Positions 17,047 through 26,018 of a stretch of 64,000 nucleotides of DNA are shown here, piece by piece. A model generated the notes under the pieces. That model was not told the DNA's origin, made no database searches, and saw only the letters and a list, made by a program, of their open reading frames with translations. This stretch comes from Sphingomonas sp. G-3-2-10. GTDB lineage: Bacteria; Pseudomonadota; Alphaproteobacteria; Sphingomonadales; Sphingomonadaceae. The position numbers and the translations under genes are program-made. Numbering within the stretch: position 1 is the first letter of the stretch; every line of letters begins with the position of its first letter. The stretch is taken from assembly GCF_012927115.1 (NCBI RefSeq), contig NZ_JABBFY010000001.1:1612001-1676000 (forward strand). Direction: 5' to 3'.

Positions 17047-17088
17047 CCGGGCGATCAAATGCTAACCTGGTTTACATTGATCGCCCGG
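17047..17088. repeat. Perfect 12-base inverted repeat after mmsA
   Basis: CCGGGCGATCAA (17047-17058) is matched by TTGATCGCCCGG (17077-17088) with an 18-base loop. There is no T-run, so it is either a weak terminator-like stem for mmsA or a regulatory site for the hydrolase gene that starts at 17106. Confidence 0.55.
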
Positions 17089-17105
17089 CGGCGTTAGGCG
17101 CAATC

Positions 17106-17951
17106 ATGGACTCGATCGAACAGCTTGAATTCAAGGGCGCCGGCGTCACGCTGCGCGCGGACGCCACGGGACCGCGCGACGGCCAGCCCCTCCTGTTCCT
17201 CCACGGCAGCGGCCAGACCCGGCAGAGCTGGCGCAAGGCGCTGACCAGCGCGGCGAAGCGCGGCTATCGCGCCGTCTCGCTCGACATGCGCGGTCACGGC
17301 GACAGCGACTGGTCGCCCGACGGACAATATGCACTGACGGTATTCGCCGAGGATCTGGGCGTGGTGCTCGAGCAATTCGATCGCCCGCCGGTCGTGATCG
17401 GCGCGTCGCTGGGCGGGCTGGCTTCGCTCCTCGTCGCGGCAAAGTCCCCGGAGAAATTCCGCGGGCTGGTGATGGTCGACATCACCGCGAAAATCGAAGT
17501 CGACGGCGCGCAGGAAGTGCTCGATTTCATGGGCAGCGCGCATCAGGGCTTCGCCTCGCTCGACGAAGCCGCCGACGCCGTCTCCGCCTATCTGCCGCAT
17601 CGCCCCCGGCCGAAGGACACGCGCGGGCTGGCGAAGAATCTCCGCCTGCGAGACGGGCGCTACTACTGGCATTGGGACCCCGCCTTCATGCGCATGGGCG
17701 AGAATGCGGGCGACCGGCTGACCAATGCCGGGGCGCTGGAAGACGCTGCGCGGGCGCTGACCATCCCCGTGCTGCTGGTGCGCGGCGGGCAGAGCCGGAT
17801 CGTCAGCGAGGAAGGCGCGCGCGAGTTTCAGGAAATGGTGCCCCACGCCGACTATGCCCACATCACCGACGCGCATCACATGGTGGCGGGCGACGCCAAC
17901 GATGCGTTCAACGGCGCGATCTTCGGCTTTATCGACAAGCAGGCGGCTTAG
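17106..17951 (+). CDS. Alpha/beta-fold hydrolase
   Basis: A 281-residue alpha/beta hydrolase of unknown substrate. The oxyanion motif FLHGSG is at about 32-37, the nucleophile elbow is GASLGG near residue 98, and the C-terminal catalytic His is in DAHHMV. The region RLRDGRYYWHWDP resembles peroxidase/esterase-like (haloperoxidase-type) hydrolases. It is a single gene convergent with the oxidoreductase that follows (4-bp overlap at the stops). Substrate class cannot be inferred. Confidence 0.83.
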   Translation: MDSIEQLEFKGAGVTLRADATGPRDGQPLLFLHGSGQTRQSWRKALTSAAKRGYRAVSLDMRGHGDSDWSPDGQYALTVFAEDLGVVLEQFDRPPVVIGASLGGLASLLVAAKSPEKFRGLVMVDITAKIEVDGAQEVLDFMGSAHQGFASLDEAADAVSAYLPHRPRPKDTRGLAKNLRLRDGRYYWHWDPAFMRMGENAGDRLTNAGALEDAARALTIPVLLVRGGQSRIVSEEGAREFQEMVPHADYAHITDAHHMVAGDANDAFNGAIFGFIDKQAA

Positions 17952-19051
17952 GCGATCTCGTCCAACCGCACCCAGCGCCGCGCCTCCGACGAGCGCCGCG
18001 CGGCTTCCAGCACGCGCTCGACCGTCCACGCCTGACCGAAATCCGGCGCGGCCACCGCTTCGCCGCGGATCGCCTGCACCATATTGTGCATAGAAATCGC
18101 CATGCCGTGCGCAGCCGGCGGGAAGACATCGGTGCCGATGGTGATGCCGGGCGGCTGCATCAGCTCGGGCGCGATCTCGACTGGCTCGACGGTCTTCTCG
18201 CCCACCGCGCCGGCATGGATCGTGGTTTCGGTGCTGGTCGGGAAGCTCGGCGCGGACAGCATGATCCGGCCCCCGCTGCCGAACGCATCGAGATGCCAGC
18301 CGCGCCCCACCGTGGCGCTCCACGACACCTGAAGCTGCATCGTCATCCCGCTGGCGAAGCGCAGCGTCATCGTCACATAATCATTGGTCTGCGGCACGAT
18401 CGCGCTGCCATCGGGGAAGCGCCATTCCTTCAGCAATTGCCGGTCGTCCGCGATGACTTCCTCGATCTCGCCGAACAAGTGCACGAGCATGTGCAGCGCA
18501 TGGCTGCCGAGATTGCGCATCGCCGACACGCCATGCCCGGCTTGCGCAAACCAGTTGTAGGGGAAGTGCGGATTGGGCTGGTTGAACAAGCCGAGATTGA
18601 AGATGCAGGTGCCGCCGAACGGCGCTCCCAGATAACCCTGATCAATCATCCGCTTCGCCTGCGCGTGCGCGGGCAGCCATTGCGAATAAGCGTCGACGAT
18701 CGCCGTCGCCCCGCTCCCCTTCCACGCCCGGTGCAGCGCCCGCGCACGATCGAGATCGGCGGCGAAGGGGATCGCGTTATAGACATGCTTGCCCTGCGCC
18801 AGCGCGGCGAGGACCATCGGATGGCGGATGCTCGGCCGCGTGCCGCAATCGACGATGTCGATGTCCGGATCGGCGATCATCGCTTCGGCATCCCAGAAAG
18901 CGCGCGGGATGCCGGTTCGCGCCGACGCCGCCTCGGCAGTCTCGCGGCGCGAGGTGCAGATCGCGGTGACCTCGACCCCCGGTATCGCGCGCCACGCCGG
19001 CAGGTGTGCGAAGGCGCCCCAGTTCGCGCTGATGATCCCGACCCGCAGCAT
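17948..19051 (-). CDS. Gfo/Idh/MocA-family NAD(P)-dependent oxidoreductase
   Basis: A 367-residue oxidoreductase. The Rossmann start is MLRVGIISANWGAFAHLPAW, and the conserved region near residue 90 reads HVYNAIPFA where classical members have EKP. The C-terminal alpha/beta domain follows. The family acts on sugars, inositol, bile pigments and some aromatic dihydrodiols. The weakened EKP-type lysine motif (NAIPF) is atypical. The start is ATG 19051 because GGAGAGG lies at the right distance. Two in-frame ATGs at 19057 and 19066 are too close to it or upstream of it. Confidence 0.8.
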   Translation of the reverse strand: MLRVGIISANWGAFAHLPAWRAIPGVEVTAICTSRRETAEAASARTGIPRAFWDAEAMIADPDIDIVDCGTRPSIRHPMVLAALAQGKHVYNAIPFAADLDRARALHRAWKGSGATAIVDAYSQWLPAHAQAKRMIDQGYLGAPFGGTCIFNLGLFNQPNPHFPYNWFAQAGHGVSAMRNLGSHALHMLVHLFGEIEEVIADDRQLLKEWRFPDGSAIVPQTNDYVTMTLRFASGMTMQLQVSWSATVGRGWHLDAFGSGGRIMLSAPSFPTSTETTIHAGAVGEKTVEPVEIAPELMQPPGITIGTDVFPPAAHGMAISMHNMVQAIRGEAVAAPDFGQAWTVERVLEAARRSSEARRWVRLDEIA

Positions 19052-19209
19052 GCCCATCCTCTCCAATCCTCGACCGGTGCTATCGCATCACCGGGGACGG
19101 CTTTGGAATGACCGGGCGGCAAGGGATCGTTGCAGCGATGTTGTTCGCCCAGGCGTTGCGCCCCGCCCGCCGTCGACCGATCCTTCCGCATCGAAACGGG
19201 GAGAGGCAC

Positions 19210-19590
19210 ATGCTGACGGTCGGCCGGTACGGTACGCGCGATCTGGCGCGGGCGGGATCATTCTACGATGCGATCGCCGGGCTGCTCGGAGCGGGCCGCG
19301 CATTCGAACGCCCGGATCTGATCGCATACAAGGGCGCGGACGGCGCGATGTTCCTGATCGGCACGCCGCTGGCGGGGGACGCCAGCGTGGGCAATGGCAC
19401 CCAGATGGGCTTCGCCGCCCCGAACCGCGCGACGGTGAACGCCGTCCATGCAAAGGCGCTCGAACTGGGCGGCACGTGCGAAGGTTCGCCGGGCGTACGC
19501 GGCCCCGATCCCAACGGCTTCTACGGCGCCTATTTCCGCGACCTCGACGGCAACAAGATCACCGTCTTCCGCATGGGTCCCGAAGCCTGA
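19210..19590 (+). CDS. VOC (glyoxalase/bleomycin-resistance fold) protein
   Basis: A 126-residue single-domain vicinal oxygen chelate protein. It shows the usual beta-alpha-beta-beta-beta modules (MLTVGRYGTRDLARAGSFYD ... DPNGFYGAYFRDLDGNKITVF). The C-terminal DLDGNKI motif is typical of glyoxalase-like proteins. The start is ATG 19210, supported by GGGGAGAGG. A longer frame upstream is rejected. It lies 20 bp before a TetR gene and is probably co-transcribed with it. The ligand is unknown. Confidence 0.8.
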   Translation: MLTVGRYGTRDLARAGSFYDAIAGLLGAGRAFERPDLIAYKGADGAMFLIGTPLAGDASVGNGTQMGFAAPNRATVNAVHAKALELGGTCEGSPGVRGPDPNGFYGAYFRDLDGNKITVFRMGPEA

Positions 19591-19610
19591 TCCCGGCGGC
19601 GACCCCGGCT

Positions 19611-20174
19611 GTGCTGGCGCCTGCGCCGAGGACGCGCAACGCCGCGGCGACGCGAAGCGCGATGCTCGCCTCCGCACGCCGCCATTTCGCGCGCGAGAAT
19701 TACGAGAATGTCGGGCTGCGCGAGATCGCCGGGGATGCGGGCGTCGATCCGGCTTTGGTCTGCCGCTATTTCGGCAGCAAGGGACAGCTGTTTCGCGAAG
19801 CGATGCACGACGAGGCATTCGATCTCGGCCGAGATGCCGATCCGGCCAGCCTGCCCGAATATCTCGCCGACCTTCTGCTAAGCGGGGCCGAAAGCACCGC
19901 GAAGACCGAGCGGCTGCTGATGATGCTCCATTCCTTCTCGTCGCCCCAGGCTTCGGCGATCATCCTGGAGAAGATCGAGGGCGACATTCTCTCCCCCGTC
20001 TCCGCGATGCTGAAGGGGAAGGATGCCGCCTGCCGCGCCGGGCTGTGCCTCGCCGCGCTGATGGGCGCGGGAATCATGCTGTCCGCTTTGCCCTCCAACG
20101 CGATGCAGGGTGCCGACCCGGAGATGCTGCGCGCTCGGCTGATCGCGATGTTCCGGGCCGCGCTGGCAGAATAG
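19611..20174 (+). CDS. TetR-family regulator
   Basis: A 187-residue TetR-type repressor. The helix-turn-helix begins TRSAMLASARRHFARENYEN and reads DPALVCRYFGSKGQLFREAM. The C-terminal domain (DAACRAGLCLAALMGAGIML) belongs to the TetR_C groups. No ATG precedes the helix-turn-helix in frame. I chose GTG 19611, which keeps about 10 residues before the first helix, but the ribosome site is weak. It follows the VOC gene closely, so a two-gene operon is likely. Confidence 0.75.
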   Translation: MLAPAPRTRNAAATRSAMLASARRHFARENYENVGLREIAGDAGVDPALVCRYFGSKGQLFREAMHDEAFDLGRDADPASLPEYLADLLLSGAESTAKTERLLMMLHSFSSPQASAIILEKIEGDILSPVSAMLKGKDAACRAGLCLAALMGAGIMLSALPSNAMQGADPEMLRARLIAMFRAALAE

Positions 20175-20642
20175 TCAGCGACCGCCCATCGCCGCCCAGC
20201 GCTCGGGCGCCATCCACACATATTCGACATAGTGACCCAGCCAGTCGCGGGCATCGAGATAGACGAACTCCAGCATCCCCGGCGTGCCGCCCTTCAGCAC
20301 CACCGGAAAAGGATGCGCCGCGGCCCTGGCGGTGAAGTCGTCCCAATCGTCCACGCGCTGGCAGATATGGTGGAACGCCACGCCATCGCCCGGCGGCAGC
20401 GCATCGCGGAACAGCGCCAGCACGTCACCCTCGCCCGGCTGGATCAGCTCGAACTGAAGATCGCCGACCCAGACGAAGGCGAGCTTCTGGACGCCATCCC
20501 CTTCGCCCTGCGGGGTCCAGAGCCGGACCGGCACTTCGATCTCGATCAGCTTGCGGATATCGGCGAGCGCCCTGAAGCGCGCCACCGCCTTGTCCACGTC
20601 GCGCGTGACATAGGCGTTCTGATAGTGCCGGCCGGTCAGCAT
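20175..20642 (-). CDS. VOC-family protein coupled to sulfotransferase
   Basis: A 155-residue glyoxalase-fold protein (LTGRHYQNAYVTRDVDKAVA ... GVAFHHICQRVDDWDDFTAR ... LEFVYLDARDWLGHYVEYVW). The HHIC and VEYVW segments match the VOC group that includes methylmalonyl-CoA epimerase-like and ring-fission-like enzymes. The ATG overlaps the sulfotransferase stop by one base (TGATG), so translation is probably coupled. It may act on the sulfotransferase product or substrate, or bind a ligand only. Confidence 0.8.
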   Translation of the reverse strand: MLTGRHYQNAYVTRDVDKAVARFRALADIRKLIEIEVPVRLWTPQGEGDGVQKLAFVWVGDLQFELIQPGEGDVLALFRDALPPGDGVAFHHICQRVDDWDDFTARAAAHPFPVVLKGGTPGMLEFVYLDARDWLGHYVEYVWMAPERWAAMGGR

Positions 20643-21793
20643 CAGCCTTCCCGCGCTACGTCATATTGCGACAGATAGCGCTCGAGCCGGGGCGTCAGCG
20701 CCTCGACCGACAGGCCGTATTTCTCCAGCGCATATTCATGCTTGCCGAACTTGCTCTGCGGGTTCGCGTCGAGCCAGTCGCGCATCGCCGCTTCGGCTTC
20801 GGGGGTGAAGTCGTCGCCCAGCGCGGCATAGAGATTGCGGATCGTCCCGATCGGATCGGCGACCAGATCGGCATAATGGACATCGGCCATCGAATCCGCA
20901 CCGTTCGCTTCGCGATAATCCATGATCCGGTCGGCGTGCAGCGCGGTCTGGTACGGCATATTCTCCGCGATCCACTCGGCATCGACCCGCCCGGTGAAGC
21001 CCAGATGCGCAAGGCTGATGATCGAACAGAAGCTGCCGATCGCGGTGAAGGGATCGCGGTGCGTCCACACGAAGCGCGCATCGGGATAGACCGACTTGAT
21101 CGTATCCAGCCACAGGCTGTGGCTCGGCATCTTCAGGTTCCAGATGCCTGGCGCATCGGCCTGGAGCAATTGCAGGAAGCGCTTGTGATAGCGATAGGCC
21201 GACGTCATGTCGGTCGCGAACAGCCAGTCGCGATAATTGGGCAGCTTCCCCCGCGATTCCAGCGCCAGCGCCTTGAAGTCGTGCGCCATGAAGAAGATGC
21301 ATTCGTTGGGATAGACCGCCGAGTTGCGGTAATATTTGCCCATCTCGGGCCGCGCGGCGAGCATCGCCTTTTCCTGCGCCAGCTTGGCGATGGCGCGCGG
21401 ATCGGTCTTCAGCGTCGCGCTGGTCGCGGGCGGCACCGGCTCGTCGATCTCCCAGGTCAGCGCCGAACGCCGCGCCGGATCGCAGGCGAGCAGATTGCTC
21501 AGCAAGGTGGTGCCGGTGCGCGGGATGCCGAACACGAACACCGGCCGCTCGACCGGGCGATCGAGCAGTTCGGGGCGGCCATCGAGATAGGCGGTGGTCT
21601 TGAGCCGGTTGCTCAGCAGCTCGACCAGATTGGCCTGCGACCGCGCATGGCCGCCTTCGGAAAGGCCCGTCGCGTTGAGATCGCAGACGAGGATTTCCAG
21701 CCCCTCGCGCCACGACTCCGCGTCGAACCTATCGAGTCCGGTGGTCTTCATCGCCTGCTCGACGAGCGCGTCCGCCACCAAGGGTGCGTTCAT
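20642..21793 (-). CDS. PAPS-dependent sulfotransferase
   Basis: A 383-residue sulfotransferase of the Sulfotransferase_3 type. The PAPS 5'-loop FGIPRTGTTLLSNLLA lies at about 107-122 and the 3'-phosphate region is WTHRDPFTAIGS. It would sulfate an alcohol or phenol from PAPS. The start is ATG 21793, preceded by GGGAGAGAGG. An upstream ATG at 21853 lacks a ribosome site. It sits about 5 kb from cysD/cysNC/cysQ and is separated from them by an AraC gene and three enzymes, suggesting a local sulfation pathway. The acceptor is unknown. Confidence 0.85.
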   Translation of the reverse strand: MNAPLVADALVEQAMKTTGLDRFDAESWREGLEILVCDLNATGLSEGGHARSQANLVELLSNRLKTTAYLDGRPELLDRPVERPVFVFGIPRTGTTLLSNLLACDPARRSALTWEIDEPVPPATSATLKTDPRAIAKLAQEKAMLAARPEMGKYYRNSAVYPNECIFFMAHDFKALALESRGKLPNYRDWLFATDMTSAYRYHKRFLQLLQADAPGIWNLKMPSHSLWLDTIKSVYPDARFVWTHRDPFTAIGSFCSIISLAHLGFTGRVDAEWIAENMPYQTALHADRIMDYREANGADSMADVHYADLVADPIGTIRNLYAALGDDFTPEAEAAMRDWLDANPQSKFGKHEYALEKYGLSVEALTPRLERYLSQYDVAREG

Positions 21794-21938
21794 GGCCTCT
21801 CTCCCTATGTCCTGTTTTGCGGACATCATGCGGAGCGCGGCCGGGCGCGCCAACGCGGTTGAGTTTCGCTATCGGGACGTAAGCAAGGGATCGGGCCACA
21901 AGGAACAGTCGAGCTTTTGCACCGCTGCGACGCGTGCC

Positions 21939-22880
21939 TCACCCTTCCTTGCGATACCGCCGCTGCCGGAACTGGCGCGGCGACTCCCCCGCCGCGCGGC
22001 GAAAGGCGTAGGAAAAGCTCGACGCCGACGCGAAGCCCAACCCGAACGCGATCGACTTGATGCTCGCGTCCGAGGCGAGTTGCCGCTTGGCGATCTCGAT
22101 CCGCGTCTGGGCGATATGATCGCCGATGGTGCAGCCCCGGCTGGCGCGGAAGCCGCGAGTCAGCTGGCGCACCGAGATGTGGCAAAGCGCGGCGAGTTCC
22201 TCCAGCGGCGGCGGCGGGCCGCCCTGTTGCAGCCGCTCGTCGATGCGGCGCAGGCGCCATGACGCTAGGCCGCCGGTGATCGGCCCCTCGGCGATCGCCT
22301 GACAGTATCGCGCCACTTCGATCGCGAGCTGCGCCACCACCATCTCCGCCAGCTCCGCACTGCCCGCACCGGGATGTCGCACCTCCTCGGCCAGCCGGCT
22401 CAGGCACGCGCGGATATGCGGATGGGCAATGTCGAGCCCGGCCGCGAGACGCCGGTCGTTCCACTCGATCCCGTCCTCCAGCCAGCGATCCACCGCCGCC
22501 GCATCGATCTCGCACACGATCGAAGTCTGCGCCGCCCCGGTTTCGGTGCGGATGTGCAGCGCCTCGCCCGGCGGGACGAGGAAGATCTCGCCCAGCCCCT
22601 CGAACCGGTGCGGCCCCCAGCGATCGTGATAGCAGCCGCGCGAATTCTCCGGCCGCGGCGTCAGGCACAGGTCGAGCCAGTATCGCCCCTCGCGGCGGAA
22701 CATGCGGTTGGTCGGCTTGTCGACCATGAAGCGCGCGAAATGGATGCTCGCCTGGCTGGTGGTCAGTTCGGCTTCGTAGGCCGAGTCCGCATAGCTCTCG
22801 CGTTCCACGGCCCCCTCCCTCGTCCCCGACTCTATGGCCGTATGACCGCAAAGCGTCCCTCTGTCGATATTCAGTCGCAT
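21939..22880 (-). CDS. AraC-family regulator
   Basis: A 313-residue AraC-type regulator. The cupin-like N-terminal domain is at about 25-190, and two helix-turn-helix motifs at about 210-305 contain LEELAALCHISVRQLTRGFR and the signature IKSIAFGLGFASASSFSYAF. The ATG at 22880 gives MRLNIDRGTL. A longer in-frame extension has no support. It is divergent (78-bp gap) from the SDR-ADH-hydrolase-cysDNCQ run, which it probably controls. Confidence 0.85.
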   Translation of the reverse strand: MRLNIDRGTLCGHTAIESGTREGAVERESYADSAYEAELTTSQASIHFARFMVDKPTNRMFRREGRYWLDLCLTPRPENSRGCYHDRWGPHRFEGLGEIFLVPPGEALHIRTETGAAQTSIVCEIDAAAVDRWLEDGIEWNDRRLAAGLDIAHPHIRACLSRLAEEVRHPGAGSAELAEMVVAQLAIEVARYCQAIAEGPITGGLASWRLRRIDERLQQGGPPPPLEELAALCHISVRQLTRGFRASRGCTIGDHIAQTRIEIAKRQLASDASIKSIAFGLGFASASSFSYAFRRAAGESPRQFRQRRYRKEG

Positions 22881-22958
22881 TGCGCAGACCCGCCTCGCTG
22901 ACCGACATTCGCGTGAGAGACGGGCCGGACAGCGGCCGCCGACTGGAGAGGACAGGAT

Positions 22959-23780
22959 ATGGCCAACAGGCTTTTCGATTGCAGCGGCAAGGTCACGCTG
23001 GTGACAGGCGGCAACGGCGGCATCGGTCTGGGCTTCGCGAAGGGGGTCGCGCAGATGGGCGGCGACATCGCGATCTGGGCGCGCAATGCCGAAAAGAACG
23101 CCGCCGCCAAGGCGGAGCTGGAAGCCGCCGGCGCGGGAAGTGTCATCACCTATCAGGTCGATGTCTCGTCCGAGGAAGCGATCGTCGCGGGCTATGCGCA
23201 ATTGCTCTCCGATTTCGGCCGGATCGATTGCGTCTTCGCCAATTCGGGCCGCGCCTCGCGCTCGCGCTCAGTGCTCACGCTCGACAGCGCGGAGTGGCAC
23301 GATCTGATGGCAGTCAACCTCCACGGCGCCTTCTTCACCCTGCGCGAAGGGGCAAAAGCGATGGTCGCGCGCGCCGAGGCGGGCGAGCCGGGCGGCAGCT
23401 TGGTCTATTGCGGCAGCCTGTCGATGTTCCACGGCATCCCCGGCATCAACAATTACGCCGCATCGAAGGGCGGCATGGGCGCGGTGATCCGCGGCATGGC
23501 GGCCGAACTCGGCAAGCACGAGATCCGGGCAAACACCATCGCGCCGGGCTATGTGAAGACGGGCATCGGCACCGACGCCGAACTGAGCGAGGAGATGAAG
23601 GCGCGCATCGCCCATGTCGACGCGCATTTCTCCGCCAAGACGCCGATCCACCGCCCCGGCACGATCGAGGATTTCGAGGGGATCGGCGCCTATCTCGCCA
23701 GCGACGCCTCGCGCTTCCACAGCGGCGATACGATCGTGATCGACGGCGGCAGCGCCATCTACCCGCCCTACGCCTTCTGA
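22959..23780 (+). CDS. Short-chain dehydrogenase/reductase
   Basis: A 273-residue classical SDR with TGGNGGIG for NAD(P) binding (about 17-24) and the catalytic YAASK (in NNYAASKGG). The acidic end of strand 2 is not obvious (AIWARNAEK), so NADPH may be preferred. It is the first gene of a run divergent from the AraC gene. The following alcohol dehydrogenase starts 16 bp after its stop. It probably oxidises or reduces a hydroxylated intermediate made or released by the sulfatase/sulfotransferase pair. The substrate is unknown. Confidence 0.88.
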   Translation: MANRLFDCSGKVTLVTGGNGGIGLGFAKGVAQMGGDIAIWARNAEKNAAAKAELEAAGAGSVITYQVDVSSEEAIVAGYAQLLSDFGRIDCVFANSGRASRSRSVLTLDSAEWHDLMAVNLHGAFFTLREGAKAMVARAEAGEPGGSLVYCGSLSMFHGIPGINNYAASKGGMGAVIRGMAAELGKHEIRANTIAPGYVKTGIGTDAELSEEMKARIAHVDAHFSAKTPIHRPGTIEDFEGIGAYLASDASRFHSGDTIVIDGGSAIYPPYAF

Positions 23781-23796
23781 CCTGAGGACCGCCGCG

Positions 23797-24801
23797 ATGC
23801 GCCTGCTCACGATCCATGACGTCGACGATGTCCGGCTCGACGATTACGCGCGGCCCGAGCCGGGGCCGCGCGACGTCGTGATCCGGATGAAGGCCGTGGG
23901 CATCTGCGGCAGCGACCTGAGCTATATCAAGAATGGCGGCATCCCCGGCCCGGGCAAGCCGACGCCGCTGGGCCATGAGGGCGCGGGCGAACTGATGTTC
24001 GTCGGCAGCGAAGTCACCGGCGTCGCGGTCGGCCAGCCCGTCATCGTCAATCCGATGATGACCCCCAGCTATATCGGCAGCGGCGGCCCCGAAGGCGCCT
24101 TTACCGAGGAATTGCTGGTGCGCGAGGCGCGGCTGGGCGCGAGCCTGCTCCCCATCCCCGAGGGGATTTCGTACGAGATCGCCGCGATGTGCGAGCCGCT
24201 GGCGGTGGCGCTGCATGGCGTCAACCGCGCACAGGCCAAGGCGGGCGACCGGATCGTCATCTATGGCTGCGGCCCGATCGGCCTCGGCATGATCCTGTGG
24301 GCCGTAGATCGCGGCTGCAAGGACGTGATCGCGCTCGATCTGGCCGAGGAGCGCCTGGAACGCGCACGGGCGCTCGGTGCGCACACGATCAACCCCGCGA
24401 CCGAAAACGCCGCCGCGAGGATCAAGGCCATCCACGGCACCGAGAAGGTGTTCGGCCGCGAGAAGGCCGGGACCGACGCGTTCATCGACGCGGCCGGCGC
24501 GCCATCGATCCTCGGCGACGTGGTGATGCTGGCCAAGACCCATGCCCGCCACGTCATCACCGCCGCCTATCTCAAGCCGATCGAGCTGCCTGCGGGGCCG
24601 ATGCTCACCACCGAGATGACCATCACCACCGCGGTCGGCTACCCCAGCGAAATGCCCGACGTCATCGCAGCGATGCCGCGCCTGAAGGACAAGATCGCGA
24701 GCCTCATCAGCCACACCCTACCCTTCGACCGTGTGCTGGAGGGATTGGAGATCGCCGCCACATCGCAATCGGCCAAGGTCATGATCGGATTCGACGCATG
24801 A
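23797..24801 (+). CDS. Zinc-dependent alcohol dehydrogenase (MDR family)
   Basis: A 334-residue medium-chain dehydrogenase of the threonine/sorbitol dehydrogenase type. The catalytic zinc site is CGSDLSYIKNG and GHEGAGE, and the NAD Rossmann motif is YGCGPIGLGM near residue 160. The four-cysteine structural zinc loop seems absent (the region reads PMMTPSYIGSGGPEGAF), as in some sorbitol-type members. It overlaps the following hydrolase gene by 4 bp (ATGA), so the two products are probably made together. Confidence 0.88.
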   Translation: MRLLTIHDVDDVRLDDYARPEPGPRDVVIRMKAVGICGSDLSYIKNGGIPGPGKPTPLGHEGAGELMFVGSEVTGVAVGQPVIVNPMMTPSYIGSGGPEGAFTEELLVREARLGASLLPIPEGISYEIAAMCEPLAVALHGVNRAQAKAGDRIVIYGCGPIGLGMILWAVDRGCKDVIALDLAEERLERARALGAHTINPATENAAARIKAIHGTEKVFGREKAGTDAFIDAAGAPSILGDVVMLAKTHARHVITAAYLKPIELPAGPMLTTEMTITTAVGYPSEMPDVIAAMPRLKDKIASLISHTLPFDRVLEGLEIAATSQSAKVMIGFDA

Positions 24802-26018
24802 GCGAGCAGAAACCCGCCCTTGCCGGGCTGGTCCGCGCGGGCGACGCGCAGGCCGAAGCGGTGGCGATCACCGACTTCATCTTCATGGCGAAGGATATTT
24901 CCAACGCCTATCTGGTCACCACCGGCGACGGCGATCTGCTGGTCAACACCGGCTTCATGGACAATGCCGATCGCAACGTCGCGCTGTTTGCCCCGTATCG
25001 CACCGGCCCGCTGCGCCGCATCGTCCTGACCCAGAGCCATGCCGATCATTTCGGCGGGCTGGATGCGTTCCGCGAAGACGGCACCCAAGTCATCGCCGGC
25101 CCCGGTTTCGTCGAGAACTGGGCCGATATGAAGCGGCTCCAGCCCTTTTTCGGCCCCCGCAGCGGCAAGCTGTGGGGCGGCACGCTCAAGCGCGGCTCGA
25201 CACCCAAGCCGCCGCCCGAAGTCGTGCCGGATGTGATCGTCGATCGCAGCTACGCCTTCGAACAGGGCGGCCGCCGGTTCGAGGTAATCCACACCCCCGA
25301 AGGCGAAGCGACCGATGGCGTGACGGTATGGCTGCCCGACGAGAAGATCGCTTTCACCGGCAATCTGTTCGGCCCGGTATTTCTCTCGATGCCTTTCCTC
25401 TGCACCATCCGTGGCGACAAGCCGCGCTCGGTGCGGCAATATCTGAAGTCGCTGGAGACGGTCCGCGCGCTGGGGGCCGAATTGCTCGTCACCGGTCATG
25501 GCGATCCGATCGCGGGCAAGGACCGCATCGCCGCCGATCTGGACAGGATGCACGCTGCCGTCGCGTGGGTGCGCGACTATACGCTGGCAGGCATGAACGC
25601 CGGGACGACCGTCCATCAGTTGATGCGTGACGTAGCGCTGCCCGAAGAGCTGAAGATCGGCGAATTCCACGGCAAGGTCAGCTGGGCCGTGCGCACCATC
25701 TGGGAAGAATATGCCGGCTGGTTCCGCTACGAAGAGGGCACCACCGGCCTCTACGGCGTGCCGCGCTCGGCGGTAAATGCCGACCTCGCCGAACTGGCGG
25801 GCAACGACGCGCTGGTCGCCCGCGCGCAGGCGCATCTCGACACGGGCAAGCCGCTGGAAGCGATCCACCTGCTCGACATCATCCCCGAACACCGCGACGC
25901 GATCGTCGTGAAGAAGGCCGCACTCGAACAATTGCTGGCGAAATCCGGCGGATCGAACCTGTCCGAAACCATGTGGCTCAAGGCGGAAATCGCCGCAGCC
26001 GAAGGCAAACTCGCATGA
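24798..26018 (+). CDS. Metallo-beta-lactamase-fold hydrolase, alkylsulfatase-like
   Basis: A 406-residue protein. The N-terminal metallo-beta-lactamase domain (about 25-240) is followed by a region like the dimerisation domain of class III alkylsulfatases ([20 protein letters not shown]). Metal motifs are QSHADH (79-84), [10 protein letters not shown] and VTGHGDP. The first histidine of the HxHxDH motif is Gln79 here, a substitution also known in some B3 lactamases (GOB). In family members the enzyme hydrolyses sulfate esters. Location between an alcohol dehydrogenase and cysD supports a sulfate-ester role, but another hydrolysis is possible. It overlaps both neighbours by 4 bp. Confidence 0.78.
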   Translation: MSEQKPALAGLVRAGDAQAEAVAITDFIFMAKDISNAYLVTTGDGDLLVNTGFMDNADRNVALFAPYRTGPLRRIVLTQSHADHFGGLDAFREDGTQVIAGPGFVENWADMKRLQPFFGPRSGKLWGGTLKRGSTPKPPPEVVPDVIVDRSYAFEQGGRRFEVIHTPEGEATDGVTVWLPDEKIAFTGNLFGPVFLSMPFLCTIRGDKPRSVRQYLKSLETVRALGAELLVTGHGDPIAGKDRIAADLDRMHAAVAWVRDYTLAGMNAGTTVHQLMRDVALPEELKIGEFHGKVSWAVRTIWEEYAGWFRYEEGTTGLYGVPRSAVNADLAELAGNDALVARAQAHLDTGKPLEAIHLLDIIPEHRDAIVVKKAALEQLLAKSGGSNLSETMWLKAEIAAAEGKLA

